Below, piece by piece: positions 7,498-17,918 of a DNA stretch of 64,000 nucleotides. Below the pieces are notes generated by a model. The model was given only the letters and a program-made list of their open reading frames with translations, had not been told where the DNA came from and did not search any database. Numbering within the stretch: the stretch's first letter is position 1; every line of letters starts with the position of its first letter. The DNA comes from JAQBDA01 sp963709875 (GTDB lineage: Bacteria > Chloroflexota > Anaerolineae > Anaerolineales > UBA4823): the NCBI GenBank assembly GCA_963709875.1, contig CAVPYB010000010.1:186001-250000 (forward strand), given 5' to 3'. A program made the translations under genes and the position numbers.

Positions 7498-10400
7498 TTA
7501 ACTCCCTACCTTTCTGACCCATATCAGGGATACTTTTGTTCCGTATCCAAGCTGGCTTTCCACAGATAGACTTGCCTGGATGCCTGCGGCGCGTTCGCGC
7601 ATAATGCCAATACCCAGGTGGGTTGTGTCCACCTTCGCCACTGAGAACCCGACCCCATCATCCTGGATCACCAGCCTGACTTCTAGCCCGGTTTTACCGG
7701 CAGGTGTTGGTGCGGCGCTCAAGCTCACCGTCACCTGTCTGGCCTGGGCATGTTTGACGACGTTGTTCAATGCCTCCTGGGCGATGCGGTAAAAAGCGGT
7801 TTGCACATCTTCCGGAAAGGGTAGGGATTTGTTCGATAAATAGCTGGAAAGGCAGCCCTGTCCGGCTGGCGATAGCCTCGGTCAGCTGCGCCAGCAGGTC
7901 ACCCAGCGGGGTATTGATCACAGCTGTTGGGCGCAGCTCGAGCAGCATGGTGCGCATCTCCGCCAATGCGCCGCGTGTCAACTTGCGCAGTTTTTCCAGC
8001 CTTTGAAACCCTAGCTCCGGATCGCGTCGCCAGATTTGGGGCAGCACATCTGCAAGCAGGGTCGCCGAGAAGAGCACCTGGGTTACCGAGTCATGCAGGT
8101 CGCGCGCCAGGCGGTTGCGCTCTTGTACCGTGATCAGCGCCTTGGTTTGCTCATACAGGCGTGAATTCTCTATTAATTGAGCGATATCGGTTGAAAATAT
8201 TTTTATCAATTCAGATTCTTCATCCGAGATGAGGCTATCTTCTTCGTGCATCTCCAGCCCCAAATATCCGTAGACTTGGTCGCGCAGCATTAATGGCACG
8301 AGGGCAACATTTTGAATATTCGACTCCTGAAAATGCATTCCGATTGGTCCGCTTATCGTGTGAAGCTGATCTTTTGAGAGGTATACGGGATACCCGCCTT
8401 CCGGGTTGGAAGCAGGCAGGATTCCCTCTGGAAGTGTCGTGAATGTACCAATTAATTCTTGGTCGTACTTGTGCCGGCAGGAGTGTGCCAGAGTTTTCAA
8501 TTGTTTGCTGCCAGCATCCGACCCAACGATGAAGGAACCGTGGGTATCAAAAAGATTATTGATGATTTCGATGATCTGCTTGTAGATTTGGGTGAAGTTA
8601 GCCGATACAGCCATGAGCTGATTGATGAGATTGAGCGCTGACAGCCATTTAAGGTGCCTTTGCAACTGCTCATTGGCAGCAGATAACTCAATAGTCCTGC
8701 TTTCCACAAGGGATTCGAGATGTTCGCGGTATTCAGCCAGCTTGGTTTCTGCCTGTTTTCGCTCGGAAATATCGTGACTATTCAAGACCACCGCCTGGAC
8801 GTCCGGATCATCGAGCAAATTAATTGCAAATGTTTCGACCCAAATCCACGAGCCATCTTTATGCGGGATGCGATACTCTGCAGTAATTCTTGTGTTTGGC
8901 TGTTGAAGCAGTTCATTGAACTTTGTCGCAGTGTGGTCACGATCCGCTGGGTGGACTAACCCAACTCCGGATTGTCCGATCATTTCCTCAGCGGTTTTGC
9001 CAACCAATCGCGTATACGAAGGGCTCACATACAATACTTTTCGGTCGTGCCCCAGGAATGCTATGCCATCAAAGTTGTTTTCGGCGATTACGCGAAAGCG
9101 TGTTTCACTGGTACGCAGCGCCCTTTCCGCCTGCTTTCGTAAGGTGATGTCCTGAAAAGCTACTACAGCAGATTCGATATTCCCCGAATCGTCTCTGACC
9201 GGGCTGGCCATGATTTCCAACTGGATACGTTTAACTCCCTGATTGGCTTCAACATCTTCCACCATGGCTGCCTCTCCGCGCAGCGCTCTGAAAACGGGGA
9301 AGTTTTCGAGGGGATATAATTCATCGCTGCCGGATACTTTCAGGGAGAAGAAATCAATCGCCTGCGCAAGGGAACGTCCGGCGGAGATATCGGGCTGGAT
9401 TCCCCGATCGGGGTCAGTGAGGATTTCGACTGCGCGCCGGTTAATGTAGTTGGGTTTTTGATCTACGCCATATACCACCACCCCAAGCGGTAAACCTTTC
9501 AGGATTTCAGAGAGCCTGTGTTCGCTGTCGCGCAAGGCGATATTGGCGCGTTCTGTCTCAGCTTTCAGCAGGTTGATGCGGTCTGCCAGGGCGATCGACC
9601 AGCATACCGCCATCCACAGATAGCCCATGCGGAATGCATTCTCACTGAGCAATGAGCTGGAAGCCAACCCCAACCGCACCAACAGTACCCAGACCACACT
9701 GAATATCAGACCTAACCAGGCTAATATGAAAAATCGGGATGGCTGGTAACCACCTCTCCAAGAGGCGAGGCCAAATATGAATATCGCTAAGAGCGAGACC
9801 AGGCTCCAAGGGGCCATCAGGCTGGCGAGGAAGCGATAGCTGGTGAAGGGGATCAGCAGCATCAGCCCTCCCCAGACGATCAGGATCACGAGAGATGTCG
9901 CATGGAGCTTTGGAAGACGGTTCTTTAACTCCAGAAATGAATCGGAGAACAGGACCATAGATCCAATCAACAACGGAAGAGCCACCGGTTCAATGTACTG
10001 AATCGGAACGTTTAGATCGGGGAAACCGTAGATCTGCAAATAACCGCTATACGATGCCTCTTCGAAAATGAAGCTGGCAAGTAAGAGTACAAAAAATAAA
10101 TAGTTGACTTCGCGCAAGGAAAAAAAGAGAAACAGGTTATAGAACAGCAAACCAATCAGCACACCGTAAAATATCCCCATATAAGTTTGTTCGACAATGG
10201 AGTGATTCAAGAATGCTTCCTTTGTCCACAGGGTGAGCGGCAGGGTCATCGAGGCGCCGCTCTGGAAGCGTAGGTAGTATGTGCGCTGACTTTGGGGTGG
10301 GATGGTCAGACTGAAAACTATGCGGGGGTAGAGGACGTCACGGGTCGACACCGGTCTCAAGACTCCGGTCTGTTTCACTGAAAATCCACCGCCGTCTGGC

Positions 10401-10810
10401 AGGGGAGAGTACAGGTCAACGTAGTGCGTATTGGCGAACCCTTGCTCCAGCAGCCAGTCGTCAGTCTGGAGAGTTGTATTATCAAGTCGGAAGCGCACCC
10501 AATAGACGCTGTTGGTGAAGCCGTAGTTCGGCACTTTAACCTGGCTGGGCGCAAAGTGGGTGTCATACTCTGAGGAAGAGATATCTTCGATGGTCAGCAC
10601 CCCACCGGGGTTTTCCAGGATCTCCAGGTGCAAGCCAAGGGGGTACGCCCCCTGCTCGTCGGTGAGGACGAGGGGTTCTGGTGGGGGAGGATCGCTGGTC
10701 TGTGCCAGGGCGGGGTGAGAGAATCTGCCCACACCAGAAGCAGCAATACCCAGCAAGAGCAGCAAAACGGTGGTTATAGCCAGAATTCCGAACGTGGTCT
10801 TGGTCGCCAT
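7498..10810 (-). CDS. DISM/PAS/PAS/GAF sensor histidine kinase (HisKA_3), frame broken once
   Basis: A large membrane sensor of about 1104 residues. It has an N-terminal signal anchor, an extracellular DISM-type sensing domain (about 50-190; FAPSQVKVPNYGFTNSVYWV), a seven-helix DISM membrane region (about 205-405), two PAS domains with PAC extensions (HRLSEILKGLPLGVVVYGVD and RFRVIAENNFDGIAFLGHDR), a coiled coil, a GAF domain, and a NarX-type DHp domain with the phospho-acceptor His in RLARDLHDSVTQV near residue 905. The HATPase continues in another frame from FPEDVQTAFYRIAQEALNNV to VSLIWVRKVGS. The break is at about 7822, one base, and every catalytic block is present on both sides. It partners with the regulator that starts 2 bp after its stop. 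Confidence 0.88.
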
Positions 10811-11173
10811 ATATGAACCGTGGCGCTATTATAACTTTAGTTCGTAGATGAGATCGGGGGCATTAACCAAATCTCTCCCCTTGCACCTGTTCGGCTTCAC
10901 TCTCCCCTAAGCTTCTCGTAAGACATCTGTAAGGAATGCCAGCTATCCTTATGTATAGCTTCTGCCATCCGAAGTAAGAATTGCTGCTGGTGCCGCATCC
11001 TTAATACGCTGCTTTGATCTACCAGCCGGATGGACGAATGCGATCTCGCTCCGGCATGCCGGAGCATCAGGTTGGGAAAGGAGGCTGGACAGAACAGGGA
11101 AATCATGACACGTTGTTGTTCGTAATCGAAATTCTACATACTAAGCCAATTAAATACACGAAGGAGTGGATTA
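10811..11173. other. Intergenic region with an 18-bp perfect palindrome
   Basis: This 363-bp divergent gap separates the DISM kinase (minus) from the beta-propeller gene (plus) and should carry both promoters. The one clear structure is a perfect palindrome, GCTCCGGCATGCCGGAGC, at 11048-11065, about 110 bp before the propeller start; it could be an operator. An AAGGAGTGG ribosome-binding site precedes the ATG at 11174. I see no convincing gene in the gap. Confidence 0.5.
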
Positions 11174-12241
11174 ATGAAACGCAGTCTAATAATCGCAGTT
11201 TCCAGTATGCTCATACTGGCGCTCTTCGCCGGGTTCTTCTCGTTCGGGACGGCCCAGGCTTCCGCAGGCGGTCACAACCAGCCTAAGATCGTGGTCGCAA
11301 ACCGGGGCTCCGGGACCATATCGGTTATCGATGCCCGCAGTGGGGCCTTGCTGATGAACGTCGACCTGCCTCAGTATCCCGGCGATAACACCCCCGAGCC
11401 GATGTACGTGAGCTATACCCGGCCTGGGGACAGGGTCTTCGTCGGCGACCGGGCCAACGACCGGGTGGTGGTTTTCGATGCCGATGATTTCTCGCTGCTC
11501 GGTACTGTGTCTGCGGGCAGAGGCGTGTTCCATATGTGGGCAGACCCGCGCGGCAGGCAGCTGTGGGTCAACAACGATATCGACAACACTACCACGGTGA
11601 TTGACCCGCGCAGCCTGACTGTCCTGGCCACCGTACCGACTCCCGCTGACCTGGTGGCGATGGGCGGCAAACCGCACGATGTCATCCTGGGTACCTTTGG
11701 CAGGCTGGCTTACATAAGCGTGCTTGGGTTATCCGGGGCAGATGACTACGTCGTCCAGTTCCGCACCGACACCTTCGAGGAGACCGGGCGGGCTGCTGTC
11801 GGCAAGGACCCGCATCTCTCCCTGACCTGGCGCAATAAATACCTGTATGTGCCCGCACAGAATGGCAACGCAGTCTATGTCCTGGACCGCTACTCTATGG
11901 CGCAGGTGGACGTGCTGGCAGTCCCGGGTGCCCACGGCGCCGGGATGGCATTCAATGGCAGGTATTTCTACACCACCAACCTGACCGGTGGCGGCACAGA
12001 TGCCCTCTTCACCATCGATACAAAGACCAACACGGTTATCGGTGAGGCGGTGGACTCCCCCTATCCGGTGCCACACAATATCGCCTTGACCCATTTCCCT
12101 GATAAGCTCTACGTGACGCACTCCGGCGGCGCTTCGGATAAGGTCACAATCTATGATGTCAGCAACAGCAACCCGCTGCCGGTATATGCCGGCGAGGTGA
12201 CCGTCGGGCTGAACCCGTTCGGTTTAGCTTACGTGCCGTAA
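11174..12241 (+). CDS. Secreted YncE-like beta-propeller protein
   Basis: A 355-residue protein with a signal peptide (ISSMLILALFAGFFSFG-like hydrophobic core, cleavage near AQASA). It is followed by repeated 40-residue YVTN-type blades such as KIVVANRGSGTISVIDARSG, DRVFVGDRANDRVVVFDADD, RQLWVNNDIDNTTTVIDPRS and KYLYVPAQNGNAVYVLDRYS, seven blades by rough count. Such propellers bind ligands or proteins at the cell surface. The function is not known. The strong AAGGAGTGG site supports the start, and a palindrome follows the stop. Confidence 0.82.
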   Translation: MKRSLIIAVSSMLILALFAGFFSFGTAQASAGGHNQPKIVVANRGSGTISVIDARSGALLMNVDLPQYPGDNTPEPMYVSYTRPGDRVFVGDRANDRVVVFDADDFSLLGTVSAGRGVFHMWADPRGRQLWVNNDIDNTTTVIDPRSLTVLATVPTPADLVAMGGKPHDVILGTFGRLAYISVLGLSGADDYVVQFRTDTFEETGRAAVGKDPHLSLTWRNKYLYVPAQNGNAVYVLDRYSMAQVDVLAVPGAHGAGMAFNGRYFYTTNLTGGGTDALFTIDTKTNTVIGEAVDSPYPVPHNIALTHFPDKLYVTHSGGASDKVTIYDVSNSNPLPVYAGEVTVGLNPFGLAYVP

Positions 12242-12260
12242 ATCCGGTCAAATCCCTTCA

Positions 12261-12299
12261 GGGGGTGTTTTAGCGGGCACAACCCGCCAAAACACCCCC
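12261..12299. repeat. Hairpin core of the MITE-like family, decayed copy
   Basis: The 39-bp hairpin matches the core of the elements at 4005 and 30086 but with two mismatches in the stem (GGGGGTGTTTTAGCGGGC against a GGCGGGT complement). The outer TTACGCA ends are missing. It lies between two convergent genes and may act as a two-way terminator. Confidence 0.65.
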
Positions 12300-12310
12300 A
12301 AACTCTGCTT

Positions 12311-13233
12311 TCAATGCAGGAGCTCGCGATGGTCGACCAGCATTCCCGCCAGATACTCCCGGACAGCTTCTTCGATATTTGGGATGTCGGTCACCATGGG
12401 ACGGATGCCGCGCTGCTGCATGCTGTAATAAGCGCCGGCGCCCATGCCGCGGCACAGCAGCACCTCGCAATCCTCGATCGCCTGTGCCATGCGGGTGTGC
12501 CGGTCGTGAGCAGCCGGGCCGTAGCCATGCGGTTGGCTGGGCTCTTCTTTATGATGCTCGTGGCTGAACTGGTTGTGACCCAGCTTATCCCGCCGCTCGC
12601 GCCCTGCGGTCTGACCATCTTCGATGATAAAGACCATGTAGTACGACGCACGTCCAAAATGTAGGCTGATCGCTCGTTCTCGTCCGCCGGAAACAGAACC
12701 AGCAGCCAGCGGGTCTGTGCAGCGCCGGGATTCCGCCAGCGGTGGGGCAGGTGTGCCTCGAACGCCAGGCTGTCGCCTGGCTCGAGCAGGTAGCCTTCCT
12801 GCTCGAGGGTGTAGACCAGCCGCCCGTCCAGGCAGTACACGAACTCGTGCCCGGTATGGACGATGGGGTCAGGTCCGCTGGTGGCAAGCGGCTCCAGGCT
12901 GATCAGCAGCAGGCCACCTCCACCGGGGGGGATGCCCTCGCCCAGATCATCCAGCACTCCGTGGTTAAAATTTCCGCCTCGTCTGTGGTTATTTTTCTGG
13001 TAAACGATATTCTTCTGGGCAGCACCAGAAATGAAGAAGGAGGCGATCGGCGCCTGCAGCGCCTGGGCGATCTGCTGGAGCGTGCTGACGCTCGGCGATG
13101 TCTTGCCATTCTCGATCAGGCTGAGGGTGTTGACGTTCAGACCACTCATCTCTGCCAGCGAGCGGATTGTCAATTGTCTGGCAGTACGAAGCTCGCGCAA
13201 CCTGCTTCCAATATCTAGGATGTCTGCCTTCAT
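12311..13233 (-). CDS. XRE regulator fused to a cupin and a NifX/NifB-type domain, frame broken once
   Basis: Three parts are read in order from ATG 13233 (MKADILDIGSRLRELRTA). The first is an XRE helix-turn-helix (LTIRSLAEMSGLNVNTLSLI, ENGKTSPSVSTL). The second is a cupin (PDPIVHTGHEFVYCLDGRLV, LPHRWRNPGAAQTRWLL). The third is a dinitrogenase FeMo-cofactor-type domain. This begins VLFPADENER, then continues in the next frame as ISLHFGRASYYMVFIIEDGQ, with ERRDKLGHNQFSHEHHKEE, LLCRGMGAGAYYSM and IRPMVTDIPNIEEAVREYL. The frame break is at about 12670 and looks like one missing base. The junction is contiguous, since the cupin ends exactly where the NifX-type domain begins. The start at 13233 follows GGAGAAACC; an alternative in-frame start lies 18 codons upstream. 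The likely role is a ligand- or metal-sensing repressor. Confidence 0.72.
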
Positions 13234-13380
13234 TGCACCGGTTTCTCCGTGAGTATAACGCTGATGAAACTCATACACCACAACCAATAGTGTAGTTGAT
13301 ATATATAAAATTGCAATGGATATGCATAATTAATTGTGCGTCGGGTCGTTCCCACCGTTCGCATAACTGTCCAATCACAA

Positions 13381-13411
13381 GACCCTCAAGTTCTCCGAGA
13401 ACCTGAGGGTC
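13381..13411. terminator. Stem-loop downstream of the serine hydrolase gene
   Basis: A 15-bp stem with one mismatch (GACCCTCAAGTTCTC paired with GAGAACCTGAGGGTC) ends 22 bp from the stop of the minus-strand hydrolase gene. It probably terminates that transcript; the T tract is weak. Confidence 0.5.
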
Positions 13412-13432
13412 TATCATTTCGAAGTGCTTCGA

Positions 13433-15367
13433 TCAAAACCGCCAGCCCAGCAGGTTCCAAGTGTGCAGGAAGAACAAGAACCCGGCCATGCCCACCAGCG
13501 CCAGGGTATTGATCAACAGCACTGCCGGAGTGGAGCTTCCTTTACGCCAATCCAGGAGGGTTTTCACCAGCAGGGCGGCGACCAGCAGGCTAGCGACCAG
13601 CGGTATCCCCAGTACGGAGAGCATAGCCAGCGACGGCTCCAGCGAAGATTGCCACTTGTCGCTCCCGGTGGCAACCGGGAGCATAACAGCTCCAAATCCG
13701 GCCAGGAAGAGTAGATTGAGCGCCGAGGTCGCACCCGCCAGTACCATCCTGCCATCTCTTCTGCGTACGATCCGCACAGCTGTGATAACCAGCACAACAA
13801 TGAATATCAGCAGCGAGGTGCCTAACACGACGAGCTGCACTTTGGGTGTCTCGATCCAGCTCACCTTCTGGTAGGGGAAGCGTGCCTGGAACAGGAACTT
13901 CGCCTCTCCCGCCTCGTCCAGTTCGAAGGCTGTGTAGCCTCCGGATGAGGTGTTCCTGTACAGGGTCGAGTCAACAGGAGTATGGTGCTGCCCGCTCACC
14001 AGCAGGCTGCCATCCGAGTTAGCCTGCACCTCCAGCCACAGGTCCGGATTCAATAGAGCCTGTACCTGCACGATGGTGGTCTGCGAGGTCTCATCGCTGA
14101 GCGCGCGGTAAATGCCCGCGTAGCCAGCCGGGTCGATCGCGGTTACACCGGTAGCTGCCTGGTTTGCTAGCGCCATCGCAGATCTCCCCCCACTCAGGTA
14201 GGTCTCGACCACGGTCTGTGTCCAGCGGTTGCGCAGACCGGAGCCTTCGCTGTTGGTGAACAGGTAAAAGCCCATCCCTTCGCTGGGAAGCAGCACCAAA
14301 CTGTTCTGCATACCAGGCGCGCCGCCGAACTTGCGCAGGTAGCGCTGCCCGTTGTAGAATATTTCGTCGAAGCTGTTCGCTTGACCCACCAGCAGTGGAT
14401 GGTGGCTGAAGCCGTTGGATTGCAGCTCCAGTGCGGTGTCTTCCTCCAGGATGCGGATGGAGCTGCCATCCGCCCTTGTATAGTGCCCGTTCTGTATGTG
14501 GGCGGTCAAGTATTTTGCCATGACCGCCGCGGTGGTGTTAAATCCCGCTCCAGGTGCGTCGTTCAGGTAGTAGTAGTACAGCGGGAAGGCATCCCCTGCG
14601 CCGCCGCCGACCGGGTAGCCGCGCGCCGCGTGCGAGAGCTGCTCGTCGGGAAGGTAGATATTGCTGTCCATCATCTCCAGCGACTCGAAGATGTTTTCTC
14701 GCACGTAGTCCTGGTACGGCATGCCCGAGATCACCTGCACAAGGTAGCCAGCCATGGCGACCTCATGGTCGTTGTAGCGGCGGTAGCGCCCGGGAGGCTG
14801 CACGCGCGGCGGCATGCGCTCCGCCAGGTACTCTTCCAGCGGGATGATCTCTTCAAGGCTGCCGGCGCGGATGCCGACCCAGCGCGTGTCGAACCCGCCT
14901 GCCATGTTGATCAGCTGCCGGGCGGTAACCGGCTCGGGGAAGATATTGGGGATTTTGAAGCTCGTCAGGTAGTCGTTGATATCCGCGTCCAGGTTCAATT
15001 TGCCCTGCTCGGCGAGCTGGAAGACCGCCGTGGCGGTCAGCGTCTTGGCGATCGAGCCGCTGCGCAGGATGGTGGTCTGTGGGTCCATCGGCGCCTTCGT
15101 TTGCAGGTCTGCATAGCCGTAGCCTTTGCTGAACAGCACCTCGTCGCCTTGTACGGCGACCATAATCGCCCCGGGGACCTCGAAAGCTTGCATGGCTTGC
15201 TCGAAGAACTCATCCCAGGTGGCTTCCATATCGGCTGTTTCAAATGCAGTCGAATTGGGGATAATCTGTCCAGCTGCCTGTGCATTGGTTGGAGATATCT
15301 GCACCAGTAAAATGGAGGCCAGTAGCAACAGGAACAGTACATTTCTAAATAATTTGTTGGCGTTCAT
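13433..15367 (-). CDS. Secreted serine hydrolase (class C beta-lactamase family) with C-terminal membrane domain
   Basis: A 644-residue protein. The signal peptide covers residues 1-30. The beta-lactamase/esterase domain carries the catalytic SxxK as SIAK (residues 105-108, in TTILRSGSIAKTLTATAVFQ). The usual Tyr-X-Asn box appears as YND in YRRYNDHEVAMAGYLV, so the Asn position is an Asp. The last 170 residues have about five hydrophobic segments (VQLVVLGTSLLIFIVVLVIT, and others), placing the catalytic domain outside the membrane. Relatives act as D-aminopeptidases, esterases or cell-wall enzymes rather than antibiotic-resistance enzymes. It is divergently arranged with the kinase at 15605 across 237 bp. 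Confidence 0.84.
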   Translation of the reverse strand: MNANKLFRNVLFLLLLASILLVQISPTNAQAAGQIIPNSTAFETADMEATWDEFFEQAMQAFEVPGAIMVAVQGDEVLFSKGYGYADLQTKAPMDPQTTILRSGSIAKTLTATAVFQLAEQGKLNLDADINDYLTSFKIPNIFPEPVTARQLINMAGGFDTRWVGIRAGSLEEIIPLEEYLAERMPPRVQPPGRYRRYNDHEVAMAGYLVQVISGMPYQDYVRENIFESLEMMDSNIYLPDEQLSHAARGYPVGGGAGDAFPLYYYYLNDAPGAGFNTTAAVMAKYLTAHIQNGHYTRADGSSIRILEEDTALELQSNGFSHHPLLVGQANSFDEIFYNGQRYLRKFGGAPGMQNSLVLLPSEGMGFYLFTNSEGSGLRNRWTQTVVETYLSGGRSAMALANQAATGVTAIDPAGYAGIYRALSDETSQTTIVQVQALLNPDLWLEVQANSDGSLLVSGQHHTPVDSTLYRNTSSGGYTAFELDEAGEAKFLFQARFPYQKVSWIETPKVQLVVLGTSLLIFIVVLVITAVRIVRRRDGRMVLAGATSALNLLFLAGFGAVMLPVATGSDKWQSSLEPSLAMLSVLGIPLVASLLVAALLVKTLLDWRKGSSTPAVLLINTLALVGMAGFLFFLHTWNLLGWRF

Positions 15368-15604
15368 CGCAAACTCCTTTGATCATGTCGTCCACGCTGA
15401 GCTATCGCTCGTCAATAACTCTACCCGTGGGTTGTATGTGTTACCTCTGCCCCATAGTGTGCCAGTCGTAGGAGAAAGTGTCATCCGCAGAAGCGTCCAA
15501 CCCTGGATGGTTAAAATTGACTGTCTCCACACGCCCGCATCTCCATAATATTATGTATTGATCCCCGCTGTTCCGGTCGTTATAATGAAGCGCAAGGAAT
15601 ACCG

Positions 15605-16790
15605 ATGATTGAAAAAATTACCTCCCGCCCGCGCTACCGCTTCTTCATCCTGGTCAGCTATCTGATCTGGGGGGCGGTCAGCCTACGTTGGATCACCGAA
15701 TTCATCGAGCAGGGTCACCCATTCACCTGGCTGATCAGTGTCATGCTGCTGCTGTACGGTGTGCTGCTTGGGTTGGAGCCATGGATCACCGGTGGGTCTC
15801 GGCTGCGCACGCACCTGTATCTGACAGGACAGACCGCAATCGTCTTCATTGCCTCGCTCTTCTTTTACGAGCTCGATTTTTTTGCGCTCCTTTTCCTGCC
15901 GCTGTGCGGTCAGGCGGTATTCCTGCTGCCTCGCCCGAAGTCCACTCGCTGGGTGGTCATCCTGGCACTCTTGACCCTTGCCGGGCAGTGGATCCAGTTC
16001 GGCGGGCTGGAAGGGCTGTCTTTCTCTCTGCTGTATATCGCCGGGCTGATCTTTGTAGCGGCATTTACAAACCTGACCCTGCAGGCTGAGACTTCCCGGC
16101 GCGAGAGCGAGCACCTGCTGGCCGAGCTGCAGCAGGCACACCAGCAGCTGCAGGAGTACGCCGGGCAGGCCGAGCAGCTGGCTATTGCGAACGAGCGCAA
16201 CCGGCTAGCGCGCGACCTGCACGAACTCGGTGGCCCAAACGCTGTACGGTCTCACCCTGCAGTCGGAGGCCGCAGCCAGGAAGTTGAGCGGCGGAGAGCC
16301 AGATTCGGCTGCGGAGTACCTGCAACAGATCAAGGAGAGCGCCCAGCAGACCCTGGTCGAGACGCGCCTGCTGATCTACGAGCTGCGCCCGGTTGTCCTG
16401 GAGCGAGATGGTTTGACAGCCGCCCTGAACGCCCGCCTGGATGCCGTCGAGCGGCGCAGCGGGATCACCGCCCACCTGGATGCAGACGGATTGCCCGACC
16501 TGCTGCCCCAGGTTGAGACCGTCTTGTACCGCATCGTGCTGGAAGCCTTGAACAACAGCTTGAAACATGCCCACGCCAGCCGTGTTGAGGTCTCTCTCAT
16601 CACCCAGGATGATCATCTGAAGCTGGTGGTGACCGACGATGGTGTGGGCTTCGATTCCGCCAATCCGGTCAGTCTGGGCGGGATGGGTCTGGACGGCATG
16701 CAAGAGCGCGCCGGTCAGATCGGGGCGCAGCTCGAGGTTGAAAGTACCACAGGACAGGGTACATGTGTACTGGTGGAGGTGCCGCTGTGA
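15605..16790 (+). CDS. NarL-partner sensor histidine kinase (HisKA_3), frame broken once
   Basis: About 395 residues. Five or six membrane helices in residues 15-155 (YLIWGAVSLRWITEFIEQ, TAIVFIASLFFYELDFFALL) are followed by a coiled coil and a DHp domain with the phospho-acceptor His in NRLARDLHE. The frame then breaks at about 16229 (one extra base in CTC-G-GTG). The rest reads VAQTLYGLTLQSEAAARKLS, ETRLLIYELRPVVLERDGL and an HATPase with YRIVLEALNNSLKHAHA, VVTDDGVGFDS and GMGLDGMQERAGQIGA. AAGGAA precedes the ATG. Its TGA overlaps the GTG start of the regulator, a classic kinase/regulator coupling. Confidence 0.87.
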
Positions 16791-17449
16791 GTGAGAGCAT
16801 CCGGGTTTTCATTGCCGATGACCATCCGATCGTGCGGCGCGGCATCCGCGACCTGCTGAATACCGAGCCGGATATCGAGGTGGTCGGCGAGGCGCAGGAC
16901 GGTCACCAGGTGCTCAAACAGGTCAGCGCGGCAGCGCCTGATATTATCCTGATGGACCTGCTTATGCCGGGTATGGACGGCATCGAGACTACCCGCCGGG
17001 TGCGTGAGGCGTACCCGCAGGTGCGCGTGCTTGTGCTGACCAGCTTCGCCACCGACGATAAGGTATTCCCGGCCATCAAGGCTGGCGCCACCGGCTACCT
17101 GATCAAAGATACCGGTCCGGAGGAGCTGCTGCGCGCCATCCACCAGGTGTACCGTGGGCAGCCGACCCTGCACCCCGAGATTGCCCAGAAGCTGCTGCGT
17201 GAGATTGCCAGCCCGGGCGAGCTCCCCGCCTCACCCGACCATCTGACCGAGCGCGAGGTGGAGGTGCTGAAGCTGTTGGCGCGCGGGTTGAGCAACCAGG
17301 AGATCGCCGAGCAGCTGGTGGTCAGCGTGGCGACCGTATATACTCACGTCAGCAATATCCTCGCCAAGCTGCACCTGGCATCCCGCACCCAGGCTGCGTT
17401 ATACGCCCTGCGCGAAGGCTATGCAACGCTGTACGATAGCAGTGATTGA
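16787..17449 (+). CDS. NarL/FixJ-type response regulator
   Basis: A 220-residue partner of the preceding kinase. GTG 16787 is chosen because GTGA overlaps the kinase stop and GGAGGT lies 7 bases upstream. The receiver has VFIADDHPIVRRGI, phospho-acceptor Asp in PDIILMDLLMPGMDG and Lys in TGYLIKDTGPEE. The LuxR-type helix-turn-helix has LTEREVEVLKLLARGLSNQE then IAEQLVVSVATVYTHVSNIL. It should switch a small set of genes in response to the membrane sensor. Targets are unknown. Confidence 0.92.
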   Translation: MSESIRVFIADDHPIVRRGIRDLLNTEPDIEVVGEAQDGHQVLKQVSAAAPDIILMDLLMPGMDGIETTRRVREAYPQVRVLVLTSFATDDKVFPAIKAGATGYLIKDTGPEELLRAIHQVYRGQPTLHPEIAQKLLREIASPGELPASPDHLTEREVEVLKLLARGLSNQEIAEQLVVSVATVYTHVSNILAKLHLASRTQAALYALREGYATLYDSSD

Positions 17450-17518
17450 TGGCAATGACCTTCACTCTCCGTGGTAGAATTTGTGCGTCCGGCAGCAAAT
17501 CCCAACCAGGAGCGTGAA

Positions 17519-17839
17519 ATGGCTTACACCAGCTATAAATCGATATCCCCGAAAGTCCAGCAGTTGTTCGATCAAGTCCAGGGCATGACCCTGGTCAGCG
17601 CCGAGATCGTTGAGAATGGTTTTTCTTTTATATACCAGAATTCCGAAGAACGTATTCTGCTGCGCTTGATGCCATCTGTATATACCCAGGGCAAGAATAT
17701 TGTCGACCCGATCAACGATATGACCGTACTGCTGGAGCTGCGCAGGTTCTCGCTGGATGCCACTGAGGGCGATGAGGGGGATGTGCTCGGCAAGGTCGAG
17801 ATGGCCTACTCCACCTGGTTCGGTGAGGGTTTTCTCTAA
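17519..17839 (+). CDS. Conserved-looking small soluble protein, unknown (106 aa)
   Basis: Starts MAYTSYKSISPKVQQLFDQV after an AGGAGCGTGAA site and ends YSTWFGEGFL. It is amphipathic and mixed alpha/beta, with an acidic loop (DATEGDEGD) and no signal peptide, membrane helix or cofactor motif. No family was recognised. It follows the response regulator by 70 bp and is followed by a strong terminator, so it may be read from the same transcript. Confidence 0.6.
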   Translation: MAYTSYKSISPKVQQLFDQVQGMTLVSAEIVENGFSFIYQNSEERILLRLMPSVYTQGKNIVDPINDMTVLLELRRFSLDATEGDEGDVLGKVEMAYSTWFGEGFL

Positions 17840-17865
17840 ACCATCCTTCAACCGAGATTTAATAG

Positions 17866-17908
17866 AAGAACCGCCGGCATTCAATATGGAAGCCGGCGGT
17901 TTCTGTTG
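17866..17908. terminator. Bidirectional terminator between convergent genes
   Basis: Perfect 10-bp stem AACCGCCGGC (17869-17878) and GCCGGCGGTT (17892-17901) with a 13-base loop and T-rich flanks on both strands. It lies between the stop of the small protein (17839, plus) and the stop of the AI-2E-type transporter (17919, minus). Confidence 0.75.
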
Positions 17909-17918
17909 ACTTGGCGTG

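Noticed and set aside
10897..11106. A 69-codon open frame in the divergent gap before the beta-propeller gene
   Set aside because: No good ribosome-binding site, no recognisable composition, and it covers the palindrome; treated as non-coding.
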